64,000 nt of DNA, from the NCBI RefSeq assembly GCF_000969905.1, contig NZ_CP009520.1, positions 124,001-188,000 of the forward strand, written 5' to 3'. Numbering within the stretch: position 1 is the first letter of the stretch; the number at the start of each line of letters is the position of its first letter. The notes under the pieces are model-generated. The model did not search any database and was not told the DNA's origin. It was given only the letters and a program-made list of their open reading frames with translations. A program made the translations under genes and the position numbers. This stretch comes from Methanosarcina vacuolata Z-761. Lineage in GTDB: Archaea; Halobacteriota; Methanosarcinia; Methanosarcinales; Methanosarcinaceae. Positions 18,686-27,925 of this stretch are shown here, piece after piece.

Positions 18686-21592
18686 ATGTTAAAACGAGAA
18701 TTTGGACTCCTTTTCTTGGTAAGTTGCCTTATTCTTGCAAGCGTTCCTACTGCTTTATGTCGAAGTCCTGCACCAACTGTTTATGTTGCGGGGGACGGTA
18801 GTGGAGATTTTAACTGCGATGGAAAAGATGATCATGTACAGATAAATCAGGCTCTTAAGTTTGTGGCCGATAACTCTGAATATACTACTGTACACCTTAA
18901 AGGTCCTTTTACTTATTCTATTAACGATACTCTTCTCATCGGCAGCAATACTATTTTTGAAGGGGATTCGACTGCTGTGATCAAGCTGGTTGATCACGCA
19001 GGCTGGGTTACAATGAAGCCCTTAATCCAGCAGATGAGCAATTCTGGAAATAATAATATTGTAATAAGAGGTTTCGAGGTCAATGTGAACCATGACGGTA
19101 ACACCGAGTTCGCTAAGGGTAAAGGATATTATAATGTGATTTACTTCCTTTACTGCAATAACGTAACCGTTTGCGATATGTATATGCACGACGGTCACGG
19201 AGACGGGCTGAGGATAAAATATGGCGAGAACATCAAGTTTTATAACAATACTATCTACAAGCTCGGGCACGACGGTCTGTTTGCGATTCAGTGTCAAAAT
19301 GTAGAGGCCTGGAATAATACAATAACCTGCAGGACTAACAGTGGTCTTAGAATCTGGAACTCAAATGATGTAAAATTCCATGATAATTTCATCGATTCTT
19401 TCTACCACTGGAGTGCAGGCGGGCCAGGGATTCAGGTAGAAAAGTCTGCAGGCATTATGGATAATGTAGAGATTTACAATAATACTATCAATAATACCTA
19501 TGGCCCTGGAATCTGGCTTTTCAACTATGATAGCTCTTCTGCTACCAGAGACCAGGCGAAAAATGTCTATATCCATCACAATACTTTCTATGACACGGGC
19601 ACCAATCCTAGCATTACATGGGTAGGCGGTATCATAACAGGTGGATTTGAAGACACTGTCATTGAAAACAATGTTTTTGACGGAATCTACCATACTGCAA
19701 TTGCCAATATGTATATCAACAGTTATTCTCCAACCTATGTGCCAGGAGGCGACGGATTCACAACAATTGTCCGCAATAACATAATTGTAAATACCAGATT
19801 GCGCACAAAGTCTCCGACTGAAACAGGGTATGGAATTATGAATTATCTGCCTGAAACGCATTCCTTTGTGCTGGAAAATAACTGTCTCTACAATAACTCA
19901 GCAGGTAACTATAAAAACTGCGCATCAACAACTGATATCTATGTAACCCCTCTTTTTGCAGACCCAGAAAACCATGACTACCATCTTCAGTCGGTCTCAG
20001 GCCGCTGGAACGGAAAAACCTGGGTTAAAGACAGAGTTAGTTCTCCCTGCATTGATGCCGGATGTTATTTCTCGGATTACTCTAACGAGCCCGAAGATAA
20101 TGGAAACAGAATCAATATAGGAAGATATGGAAACACGATCTATGCATCTCTTTCAGGGGTTTCTGAGGAAAATCATGCTCCCATAATAGAGCCTATTTCT
20201 GAGGTCACGGTTAAAGCCGGAGAGAACCTGAATATTCTAGTAAAAGCTTCTGATGAGGATGGAGACAGCCTTACATACTCAGCTTCTGGCCTTCCTGCAG
20301 GTGCAAGTTTTGATGGGAATTCAGGGCTTTTCAGCTGGAGGCCGGCAAATGAGCAGGAAGGTCTCTACGCGATATCTTTTGAAGTGAGCGATGGTAAGCT
20401 CAGTGCTTCTGAAGTTGCAAATATAAGTGTTGTTTTGAATCTCTTTGGAGATATGTACGACAACCGCATGCGTGAAGCTTCTCCTGAGGATGTTTTTTCG
20501 GATAAATCATTTCTCGATGTAGGAGGAATTAGCAGCGTTGGTAGATACAGAGACCTCATATGGTTTAACGTAAGCGAATACACCAATGCTACTGAAATCA
20601 GTAGTGCAAATCTTTCTCTTTTCTGGTATTATCCTTCCAGCACACGACCAAATGATACTGTTATCGAGGTCTACAGGCCTGTTTCCTGGAATCCTGATTA
20701 TGTGAGCTGGAATAAAAAGAATAAAGACATTGCCTGGAATAACGCAGGAGGAGATTGGTATGACAGAAATGGTGTCCTCCAGGGAAGTACTCCATATGCT
20801 ACATTAACCCTGAGAGCCAGTAGTTTGCCAGATAACAGGTACTATGAGCTCGATGTGACCGATCTTGTAAAAGAATATGTCAATTGCAGTTATGAAAACA
20901 CAGGTTTCCTTATAAAAGCCCGCAGTGAAAATAATAACTATATTGCCTTCTACAGCGCTGACTGCGGAAACACAAGCCAGGTACCAAAGCTTAATATTAA
21001 GAAAAGGGTAACTGCAAATGCAACTATTACTGGCGCAAAAGATAACCGCCTGCGTGAAATCTCACCTGAGGGCGTCTTTTCTGACACATCATTTATCGAT
21101 GTAGGAAAATTGAGCAATGTTGGGAGATACAGGGATGTTATTTCGTTTAATTTAAGTGAATATACCAGTACCACAGAGGTAGAAAGTGCAAATCTTTCTC
21201 TTTTCTGGTATTATCCTTCCAGCACACGATCAAATGATACTGTTATCGAGATTTACAGGCCTGTTTCCTGGAATCCTGATTATGTGAGCTGGAATAAAAA
21301 GAATAAAGACATTGCCTGGAATAACGCAGGAGGAGATTGGTATGACAGAAATGGTGTTCTCCAGGGAAGTACTCCATATGCTACATTAACCCTGAGAGCC
21401 GATAGCTTGCCAGATAACAGGTACTATGAGCTCGATGTAACTGATCTTGTAAAAGAATATGTCAGTGGCAGGTATGAAAACACAGGTTTCCTTATAAAAG
21501 CCCACAGTGAAAGTGATAACTATATCGCCTTCTACAGTGCTGACTGCGGAAATATAAGTCAGGTACCAAAACTGAATCTAGTTTACAGGTAA
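18686..21592 (+). CDS. Full-length disaggregatase-like protein: beta-helix, Ig-like domain, two disaggregatase repeats
   Basis: This 968-residue secreted protein is the most complete member of the tandem set. It has a signal peptide at 1-25, a parallel beta-helix at about 28-490, a cadherin/He-PIG-like Ig domain at about 495-588 (LPAGASFDGNSGLFSW), and two disaggregatase-related repeats at about 592-785 and 786-968. Each repeat begins DNR-x-RE-x-SPE and includes GRYRD, SLFWYYPSS, GGDWYDRNG and ENTGFLIKA. The repeats are related by a 582-base tandem duplication. The characterised Methanosarcina mazei disaggregatase combines these domain types, so matrix depolymerisation is the likely role. The start at 18686 matches the paralogs. 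No transmembrane anchor follows the signal peptide. Confidence 0.9.
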   Translation: MLKREFGLLFLVSCLILASVPTALCRSPAPTVYVAGDGSGDFNCDGKDDHVQINQALKFVADNSEYTTVHLKGPFTYSINDTLLIGSNTIFEGDSTAVIKLVDHAGWVTMKPLIQQMSNSGNNNIVIRGFEVNVNHDGNTEFAKGKGYYNVIYFLYCNNVTVCDMYMHDGHGDGLRIKYGENIKFYNNTIYKLGHDGLFAIQCQNVEAWNNTITCRTNSGLRIWNSNDVKFHDNFIDSFYHWSAGGPGIQVEKSAGIMDNVEIYNNTINNTYGPGIWLFNYDSSSATRDQAKNVYIHHNTFYDTGTNPSITWVGGIITGGFEDTVIENNVFDGIYHTAIANMYINSYSPTYVPGGDGFTTIVRNNIIVNTRLRTKSPTETGYGIMNYLPETHSFVLENNCLYNNSAGNYKNCASTTDIYVTPLFADPENHDYHLQSVSGRWNGKTWVKDRVSSPCIDAGCYFSDYSNEPEDNGNRINIGRYGNTIYASLSGVSEENHAPIIEPISEVTVKAGENLNILVKASDEDGDSLTYSASGLPAGASFDGNSGLFSWRPANEQEGLYAISFEVSDGKLSASEVANISVVLNLFGDMYDNRMREASPEDVFSDKSFLDVGGISSVGRYRDLIWFNVSEYTNATEISSANLSLFWYYPSSTRPNDTVIEVYRPVSWNPDYVSWNKKNKDIAWNNAGGDWYDRNGVLQGSTPYATLTLRASSLPDNRYYELDVTDLVKEYVNCSYENTGFLIKARSENNNYIAFYSADCGNTSQVPKLNIKKRVTANATITGAKDNRLREISPEGVFSDTSFIDVGKLSNVGRYRDVISFNLSEYTSTTEVESANLSLFWYYPSSTRSNDTVIEIYRPVSWNPDYVSWNKKNKDIAWNNAGGDWYDRNGVLQGSTPYATLTLRADSLPDNRYYELDVTDLVKEYVSGRYENTGFLIKAHSESDNYIAFYSADCGNISQVPKLNLVYR
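20459..21592 (+). repeat. Two tandem disaggregatase repeats, 582-base period
   Basis: The two repeats lie exactly 582 bases (194 codons) apart. About 270 bases in the middle (from 20603 and from 21185) are nearly identical, while the flanks differ more, indicating recent duplication or gene conversion inside the gene. Confidence 0.85.
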
Positions 21593-22353
21593 GAGTTGAA
21601 TTCTCAAAAAAGATTTTCCATAACTTCCGACCCGAAAATAAACTTCTGCGGTCGGATATTTTGGAACTTTTTTCTTTTAATGCACGAAAAACATGAATTT
21701 TTAAAATTTTCCATAAGTAATTTTTTAAGTAAGTTAGTGTGGTTTATAGACCTACTAATCAGGTTTAATTATTTGTTTTTGCTTCCAAACTTATTCTTCT
21801 TTTTAAACGTCTTATTCTAATTTCTGGCTATCTTTTGGATTTATGCCTACATCGTGTAAAATTTTTAATTATATTTCCTAATAAGCCAGAACTTGCGGTG
21901 TTCGCATCTTTAATTCTTTTTGTCTCAACTGCATGTTTTTTAGAAAATCATGTCCATATATGCACTGAACTTCTGCCAAAATTTATCTCAACACAAAGGC
22001 TTTTATCTTTTGTAGAAATCTCTTATTGGGGGCAGTTAAAATTTGTCGTTGTTGAAAAAAAATGCCGCTAAAAAAATTTGAAGTTAACACTGAATATAAG
22101 TATAATATATCGAAACTTTTGAATTCAAAATTAAAGGTACTTTGTATGAATGAAACTTATTATAATATAGTTATAAATAGAACTTCTACTGAGAGATTAA
22201 AACTTGAGCAAGATGAGAAGCATTCAAAAGGGTTTAAATATCAGGCGCTGGATATTGAGCCGGGTCAAGTCTTAAGAAATACTTTCATGTAAGGCTATTT
22301 TCATAACTTCTTTCAATGGAAATTCTTAAAAACGGAATTCTTTTTAAGGTGAT
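21593..22353. other. Non-coding spacer
   Basis: About 760 bases, strongly AT-rich, starting with a terminator-like stem (separate entry). A 76-codon frame at 22062-22292 (MPLKKFEVNTEYKY) has no ribosome binding site and no recognisable family; I do not call it a gene. Confidence 0.45.
21626..21656 (+). terminator. Stem-loop downstream of the disaggregatase-like gene
   Basis: TCCGACC (21626-21632) pairs perfectly with GGTCGGA (21650-21656) across a 17-base loop and is followed by a T-rich stretch. Confidence 0.5.
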
Positions 22354-23823
22354 ATGGTGTCATATCAAAAGTTTGCAAAGGATGTTGGTTTTATCGGGAC
22401 AGTTCAGGTACTTACAAGCCTGGGAACTTTTTTCCTGCTTCCGATAATTACAAAGACCCTTGGAACATACGACTATGGACTCTGGGCTCAAATCAATATC
22501 ACTGTATCTCTCATCTCTCCACTTGCACTGATGGGCCTTTCTATGGGTTTTGTCAGGTTTTTATCTTCTGAAACGGAAATCAAAATAATAAGGGAAGCAG
22601 TATATTCAATTCTCTTTTTTGTAACTGTATCCGGTCTATTTGCCTCTTTTTTACTCTATACGTTTGCAGAGCCGCTTGCAACCTTCGGTTTTAAAGACCC
22701 TCATGCAACTTATTTTATCCAGGCAGGTTCCCTTTTAATTCTTCTGAGCGTGATCGAGTCTATATCTCTTTTTTATTTCAGGATTTTCAGGCAGATTCAG
22801 ACATTTTCTTACTTAACCCTTTTTGAAACATTTGGAAAATTGTTTTTTATTCTCTTTCTTCTCAAAATGGGATATGGGCTTCTTGGTGTAATAGCAGCTA
22901 CTCTACTTGTACAGGGCTTCATTTTTTTAATTTCTCTCCTGATGATCATATCACAAATAGGATTCGTTATCCCGAGATTTACTTACATGAAAGAGTATCT
23001 GCAATTTTCTCTACCGTTAACTCCCAATTCACTTGTAAGGTGGATTACAGAATCAAGTGACAGATATATGGTTACTTATTTTCTCGGCCTTAGAAGCGTG
23101 GGCGTATATTCGGCAGCCTGCTCAATTGGCAGTCTTATCCAGCTTTTTGTAAGCTCTCTTCAGCTCATTCTTCTTCCCGAGTTATCAAAGCTTTTCGATG
23201 AAAATAAAATGGATGAAGTCAGAATTTATATGTCTCATTCTCTAAGATATTTTCTTCTCGTCTCAATTCCTGCAGTCTTCGGGCTCTCAGCTCTTGCAAA
23301 GCCTTTGCTTGGGATCCTTACCACTGATGATTTTCTTTCGGGTTGGTTTGTAATTCCCATTACTGCCTTCTCAGGTCTTCTGGCAGGAATTTTCCAGATA
23401 TTTGTCAACACAATGCTCCTTATAAAGCAAACAAAAACAGCAACTTACATTAATATTGTTGCAGCAGTTTCGAATGTATTGATTAATCTTCTACTGATAC
23501 CTTCTATTGGAATTGTTGGAGCCTCACTGTCAACCTTATTTTCTTACTTTTTAATGTCTGTGCTTTGTATGCATATTTCCTTAAAACATTTTAAACTTGA
23601 TTTTTATCTTCATGATATTGCAAAAAGCGTTCTGTCCTCAGTAGTTATGTATCTCTTTGTTTCCTACTTCGCTATCTCAAGCATCATTGAGCTTTTTGAG
23701 ATTGCAGGTATAGGTGTACTTATTTATCTGGTTATGATGTTCCTGGTAGGCGGATTCACAGACCACGAACTTTCTTTAATACGAAGATACTTATTCAGAG
23801 TCAAAAGCGAAGTCAAGCAGTAA
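22354..23823 (+). CDS. Polysaccharide flippase (Wzx/MOP superfamily)
   Basis: This 489-residue protein has about 12-14 hydrophobic helices and the N-terminal pattern of oligosaccharide flippases (GFIGTVQVLTSLGTFFLLPI, then TLGTYDYGLWAQ). Such proteins move polyprenyl-diphosphate-linked oligosaccharides across the membrane by a proton- or sodium-coupled mechanism. Start: ATG at 22354 after AAGGTGAT. It lies between the disaggregatase-like gene and the sugar-nucleotide genes. A second flippase sits at 34229-35701, so the island may export two glycans or one glycan and a glycoprotein precursor. Confidence 0.9.
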   Translation: MVSYQKFAKDVGFIGTVQVLTSLGTFFLLPIITKTLGTYDYGLWAQINITVSLISPLALMGLSMGFVRFLSSETEIKIIREAVYSILFFVTVSGLFASFLLYTFAEPLATFGFKDPHATYFIQAGSLLILLSVIESISLFYFRIFRQIQTFSYLTLFETFGKLFFILFLLKMGYGLLGVIAATLLVQGFIFLISLLMIISQIGFVIPRFTYMKEYLQFSLPLTPNSLVRWITESSDRYMVTYFLGLRSVGVYSAACSIGSLIQLFVSSLQLILLPELSKLFDENKMDEVRIYMSHSLRYFLLVSIPAVFGLSALAKPLLGILTTDDFLSGWFVIPITAFSGLLAGIFQIFVNTMLLIKQTKTATYINIVAAVSNVLINLLLIPSIGIVGASLSTLFSYFLMSVLCMHISLKHFKLDFYLHDIAKSVLSSVVMYLFVSYFAISSIIELFEIAGIGVLIYLVMMFLVGGFTDHELSLIRRYLFRVKSEVKQ

Positions 23824-23883
23824 TTTTGCCTTTGTTTTTATACGGATCCACAAAAAATTGTTAAAAAAAAACTGGAATAAAAG

Positions 23884-24843
23884 TTAGTCTACTAACTTTT
23901 CTCCAAGTAATGCCCTCGCCGTTTCCCTAATACTTCTCTCCGATGTATAGACCGGTTTCCAGCCCAAACTTTTCATTTTTTCAATCCCTAATCTCATCCT
24001 TGGCACATCGCCTTTCCAGCCTCTGTTTCCTCCTGTATAGGTAAATTCAACATTAGAAAGCCCCATCTCTTCTATAACAACCTTTCCTATCTCTGTGGCA
24101 CTGATGGTGTCTTCGGAGCCGATATTAAATATATTTACCTTTTCTTTGCTGTTCTCGATTAAAAATAATATTGCATCAACACACTCTGAAACATGAAGAT
24201 AGGATTTTTCCTGCTTGCCATCTCCCAGGATTTCCAGCAGACTAGTGTTTTTCCACAGTTTTTTTATAAAGTCAACCGTAATTCCGTGTGTACTGCGTGG
24301 GCCAACGATGTTTGCGAAGCGAAATATCCAGGCCTGCATATCAAAGGTATGAGAATATGAAGTAATAAATGCTTCACAAGCCAGTTTAGAGGCACCGTAA
24401 AGAGATATCGGAATAAGAGGGCCATAATCTTCTGGAGTAGGCATAATACTCGCTTCGCCATAAACTGTCGAGGTGGAAGTAAACGCAATTTTTTTGGTGT
24501 TGTTTTTCCTCATTGCTTCCAGAAGGTTATAGGTCGCCAGAATATTCTGATCCAGATGAACTCTGGTATCCGAAGCTCCGAGCCTTACATCAGGATTTGC
24601 GGCCACATGACAAACAAAGTCGATACCTTCACAGGCCTTCTCTATCGCCTCCTGGTCAAGGAGGTCTCCTTTTATCAGGGTGAAGTCAGGGTTTTCAAGA
24701 TGATTTTCGATAAATCCCATTTTTCCTGAACTCAGGTTATCAAAAACAGTAACTCTGTTCCCTTTTTCTATAAGGTGATCTACGAGGTGGCTTCCTATAA
24801 AACCGGCTCCTCCTGTCACAAGTATTTTATTCTTTGCAGGCAT
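23884..24843 (-). CDS. NAD-dependent UDP-sugar 4-epimerase (GalE/WbpP-type)
   Basis: This 319-residue extended short-chain dehydrogenase has the NAD-binding TGGAGFIGSHLVDHL at residue 10, the catalytic Ser/Thr region TSTSTVYGEA near 117, and the catalytic pair YGASK near 144. It resembles UDP-glucose and UDP-N-acetylglucosamine 4-epimerases. With the adjacent galU and ugd genes it would supply UDP-GalNAc or UDP-Gal plus UDP-GlcA, the precursors expected for methanochondroitin. I chose ATG 24843 because AGGAGGA lies eight bases upstream; an earlier in-frame start at 24870 has no such site. It is divergent from galU. Which hexose it epimerises is not decided by sequence alone. Confidence 0.88.
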   Translation of the reverse strand: MPAKNKILVTGGAGFIGSHLVDHLIEKGNRVTVFDNLSSGKMGFIENHLENPDFTLIKGDLLDQEAIEKACEGIDFVCHVAANPDVRLGASDTRVHLDQNILATYNLLEAMRKNNTKKIAFTSTSTVYGEASIMPTPEDYGPLIPISLYGASKLACEAFITSYSHTFDMQAWIFRFANIVGPRSTHGITVDFIKKLWKNTSLLEILGDGKQEKSYLHVSECVDAILFLIENSKEKVNIFNIGSEDTISATEIGKVVIEEMGLSNVEFTYTGGNRGWKGDVPRMRLGIEKMKSLGWKPVYTSERSIRETARALLGEKLVD

Positions 24844-25053
24844 GGAAAATCCTCCTAACAATCTTTCCAAATAATCTTTCTTTCGATTAATACTTTATAA
24901 TTCTTAAAGTAATCAGAAAATGCTTTTATCTCATTTCTTATATGTGGAATGAGTAGAGAACCAGAAAATATTAAAGATATTCTGGTTAAAGAGTATTATT
25001 TGCTTAACTATATGAATAACTTTTCACAGAAATCTTTTACCGGAGAGTTTATT

Positions 25054-25941
25054 TTGACCGTTAAAAAAGCACTTATTCCGGCAGCTGGTCTTGGGACCCG
25101 TTTCCTGCCTGCCACCAAGTCGATGCCAAAAGAGATGCTTCCGATTATTGACACACCTGTGATTCAGTATGTTGTAGAGGAAGCCATTGCCTCGGGAATT
25201 GAGGATATAATCATTATCACAGGCAGGGGTAAACGGGCAATTGAAGATTATTTCGATGATTCTCCCGAACTCGAAATGCATCTTGCGAAAAAGCACAACA
25301 CTGAACTTCTTAAACTTGTCCGGGACGTTTCGTCCCTTGTGGATATTCACTATATCCGTCAGAAAGAACCTAACGGTCTAGGGGATGCGGTCCTCAGGGC
25401 AGAAAACCATATTGGAGACGAACCTTTCGCCGTGCTTCTTGGAGACGATATTATTGTGAATGACAAACCCTGCACAGCTCAGCTCATTGAAAATTTTGAA
25501 AAGTATGGGAGATCCACGCTCGCAGTGGAAGAAGTTCCTCGTGAAAAATTAAGTAGTTATGGAATTATAAAGGGCAAGCCTCTTAGTAATTCTCTCTATG
25601 TACTGGAGGATATTGTCGAAAAGCCTTCACCTGAAAATGCTCCTTCAAATCTGGGAGCAATAGGTCGCTATGTTTTCACTCCTGAAATCTTTGACTGTAT
25701 AAAAGAGGCCGGGACAGGGGTAGGAAACGAAATCCAGCTGACTGACGGAATTCGGGTCCTTAACAGGTCGCAGATGATCTACGCATGCAGGTTCAAAGGA
25801 AAAAGATTCGATACCGGTGACAGGTTAGGATACGTAAAATCAATAGTGGATTTTGCCCTTGAAAACGAGAATCTTAGAAAAGACGTACTTGAGTACCTGA
25901 GAGAAATTCTAGCATCGGTCAAGGAACCTTCAGATAAATAA
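25054..25941 (+). CDS. galU: UTP-glucose-1-phosphate uridylyltransferase
   Basis: This 295-residue enzyme makes UDP-glucose from UTP and glucose-1-phosphate. It carries the nucleotidyltransferase signature PAAGLGTRFLPATKSMPKEM at about residue 9, IQYVVEEAI near 35, QKEPNGLGDAVL near 105 and LLGDDI near 127. The start is most likely TTG at 25054 (LTVKKALIPAAG), preceded by GGAGAG; the frame extends to 24949 but those 35 residues are not part of the family. UDP-glucose would feed the UDP-glucose dehydrogenase encoded convergently just downstream (26130-27413). Confidence 0.93.
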   Translation: MTVKKALIPAAGLGTRFLPATKSMPKEMLPIIDTPVIQYVVEEAIASGIEDIIIITGRGKRAIEDYFDDSPELEMHLAKKHNTELLKLVRDVSSLVDIHYIRQKEPNGLGDAVLRAENHIGDEPFAVLLGDDIIVNDKPCTAQLIENFEKYGRSTLAVEEVPREKLSSYGIIKGKPLSNSLYVLEDIVEKPSPENAPSNLGAIGRYVFTPEIFDCIKEAGTGVGNEIQLTDGIRVLNRSQMIYACRFKGKRFDTGDRLGYVKSIVDFALENENLRKDVLEYLREILASVKEPSDK

Positions 25942-26129
25942 GGTCCCATACATAAGGGAGTTGGCCAAGTTAGTATATAAGTCACTATAGTCACGAGGCT
26001 AAATAATGCAACTACCCAATGAGGTGCAATGAAGTTTTTTGTTGCAACAATTACAGACGTTACTATAAGGAGCTAGCAAAGTATATCATATAACTTTATA
26101 TAAAAAGAGTAAATGATTTCTGCTGGTTT

Positions 26130-27413
26130 TTACCAGCAGAGTCCCTCATAATCTATATTTTTCGCTTTAATTACCCGCCTTCCGTCAACTACTATCTTTT
26201 CTTTCATGACTTCAAATTCAGAATCAAGTTGCTTGAACTCATCCCATTCTGTCATTACAAGGCAGGCGTCAGCACCTTCAAGAGCGTCTTTAGCTTTCCC
26301 ACAGTATTCAATTGTTGGAAATATCCGTTTCATATTCTCAGTTGCCATTGGATCGTAAGCCGAAACTTCTGCTTCTAATCTTAAAAGTTCAGCAATGACA
26401 GGGATAGATCTGGACTCTCTTATATCGTCTGTATCGTTCTTGAAAGCAAGCCCAAGGACCGCAACCTTTTTTCCCGCAAGGCTTCCTATTTTCTTCTGGA
26501 GTATTTCGGTCATAAGAATTGGCTGTTTTTCGTTTACTCCAATTACGGATTCCAGGAGCGCTGGAGAATATCCTATTTCTTTTGCCTTTCCTATAAGTGC
26601 TTTTACATCTTTTGGGAAACAGGACCCTCCAAATCCTGCTCCTGAATTCAAAAACTTTGGGGATATCCTGGAATCCTTACCTACAGCTTTCATAACCTCG
26701 TAGGTATCAACGTTTAACCTTTTGCAAATGTTGCCAATCTCGTTAGCAAAGGATATTTTGGTAGCCAGAAGGGAGTTATTTGCATATTTGATCATTTCCG
26801 CTGTTGATACACCCGTGCGGGTCACCTCACATTTAAAGGTCCGGTAAAGTTCTGAGACAAGATCTCCCGATTTCTGGTCAATTGCTCCTACAACTATTTT
26901 ATCAGGATGCATGAAGTCGTAAACGGCTTTTCCTTCTCTGAGGAATTCGGGGTTCATTGCAACTCCAAAGTCTTTTCCTGCTACCTTTCCTGAAGTTTCT
27001 TCAAGGATTGGAAGTACAAATTTTTCAGTTGTCTCGGGAACGACTGTGCTTTTAACAACGACTACATGGTATCCTTCTTTCTTTGCCAGTACTGCCCCTA
27101 CACTTGCTGTTGCCGCACGAACAATTGAAAGGTCTATGCTTCCATCTTCTGCGGAAGGAGTTCCTACACAGATAAAAGAAATGTTTGTATTCTTGATCGC
27201 AAATTCATAGTCAGTGGTTGCAGTGAGACTTTTTCCGGCATATTTTTGCAAGAGTTCTCCAAGTCCCTCCTCATAGATAGGGGGAATGCCTGCATTTATC
27301 TGATCCATTTTTTTCTTGTCGATATCTACACAGATTACTTCATGCCCGACTTCTGCAAAACATGCGGCTGTGACCGAGCCCACATATCCTGACCCTATAA
27401 CGGAAATTTTCAT
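26130..27413 (-). CDS. ugd: UDP-glucose 6-dehydrogenase
   Basis: This 427-residue enzyme oxidises UDP-glucose twice with NAD to UDP-glucuronate. Visible motifs are the N-terminal Rossmann GSGYVGSVTAACFAEVGHEV, FICVGTPS near residue 73, the catalytic Cys in GAGFGGSCFPKD near 255, and the C-terminal domain with VLGLAFKNDTDDIRES near 318. Length is typical of the family. UDP-GlcA is the donor for the glucuronic acid of methanochondroitin, which fits the neighbouring galU, epimerase and disaggregatase-like genes. An inverted repeat lies in its short leader (27433-27461). Confidence 0.94.
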   Translation of the reverse strand: MKISVIGSGYVGSVTAACFAEVGHEVICVDIDKKKMDQINAGIPPIYEEGLGELLQKYAGKSLTATTDYEFAIKNTNISFICVGTPSAEDGSIDLSIVRAATASVGAVLAKKEGYHVVVVKSTVVPETTEKFVLPILEETSGKVAGKDFGVAMNPEFLREGKAVYDFMHPDKIVVGAIDQKSGDLVSELYRTFKCEVTRTGVSTAEMIKYANNSLLATKISFANEIGNICKRLNVDTYEVMKAVGKDSRISPKFLNSGAGFGGSCFPKDVKALIGKAKEIGYSPALLESVIGVNEKQPILMTEILQKKIGSLAGKKVAVLGLAFKNDTDDIRESRSIPVIAELLRLEAEVSAYDPMATENMKRIFPTIEYCGKAKDALEGADACLVMTEWDEFKQLDSEFEVMKEKIVVDGRRVIKAKNIDYEGLCW

Positions 27414-27432
27414 AAATTGAACCTCTTTATTG

Positions 27433-27461
27433 AGAATTGGAGAGTAATCAATTCCAATTCT
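27433..27461 (-). promoter_or_regulatory. Inverted repeat in the ugd leader
   Basis: AGAATTGGA (27433-27441) and TCCAATTCT (27453-27461) form a perfect 9-bp inverted repeat with an 11-base centre, 20 bases upstream of the ugd start. It could be an operator or a hairpin in the mRNA leader. Confidence 0.4.
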
Positions 27462-27556
27462 TATTTATTTTTTGATAGGAACTCTTTCCAGGTTTACTAT
27501 AGAAACCTCCAATCTATACGGTTTTCTACCACAAGTTCCTAATAATTCTTCACAAG

Positions 27557-27565
27557 TTTATATAG
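27557..27565 (+). promoter_or_regulatory. Candidate TATA box of the 27647 gene
   Basis: TTTATATAG lies 82 bases upstream of the ATG and would give a leader of about 55 bases. It is the only strong TATA match in this divergent spacer on the plus strand. Confidence 0.45.
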
Positions 27566-27646
27566 TTTAAAGGCTAATACCTTGTATAATTAGGGTTTAA
27601 TACATGTTTTGATAACTCCTTTACAGAAGTTTTGGGGGATCTTATA

Positions 27647-27925
27647 ATGTTTTCAATACTTGGTTTGAGCACAGAGTTTGCAGCGGGGAAGTCTCTTTCA
27701 GATTTAGGTATCTGCTTTCTCTCGACGGATTTTGGAATCCCTGTGTATTATCGGATAACGGTCGTGGGACTAATCGCTCTTGTAGGTATGAAGGAAATGC
27801 TGCTGGCTTCTAGAAAAGAAGATGAATTTTCTGTGGATTCAATGGATATGGGAATTTATCCACTTATAGTATGCTTTATTACTAGTTTCCTCTTTGCAAG
27901 CTTTAACATAATTCTAACAAAGTAA
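27647..27925 (+). CDS. Small membrane protein, related to the 1843-2103 protein
   Basis: This 92-residue protein has two or three hydrophobic segments (about 1-12, 32-50 and 70-90) with a charged connector ASRKEDEFSVDSMDMGIYPL. I do not recognise a named family, but the second half aligns without gaps to the small protein at 1843-2103, so this is a paralogous pair in the same island. ATG 27647 follows GGGGGATC with ideal spacing, and a TATA box lies upstream. Function unknown; a membrane location is clear. Confidence 0.72.
   Translation: MFSILGLSTEFAAGKSLSDLGICFLSTDFGIPVYYRITVVGLIALVGMKEMLLASRKEDEFSVDSMDMGIYPLIVCFITSFLFASFNIILTK

Noticed and set aside
21596-22292. Three consecutive short plus-strand frames after the disaggregatase-like gene
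   Set aside because: AT-rich, no binding sites, overlapping or abutting in different frames; the first runs through a terminator stem.
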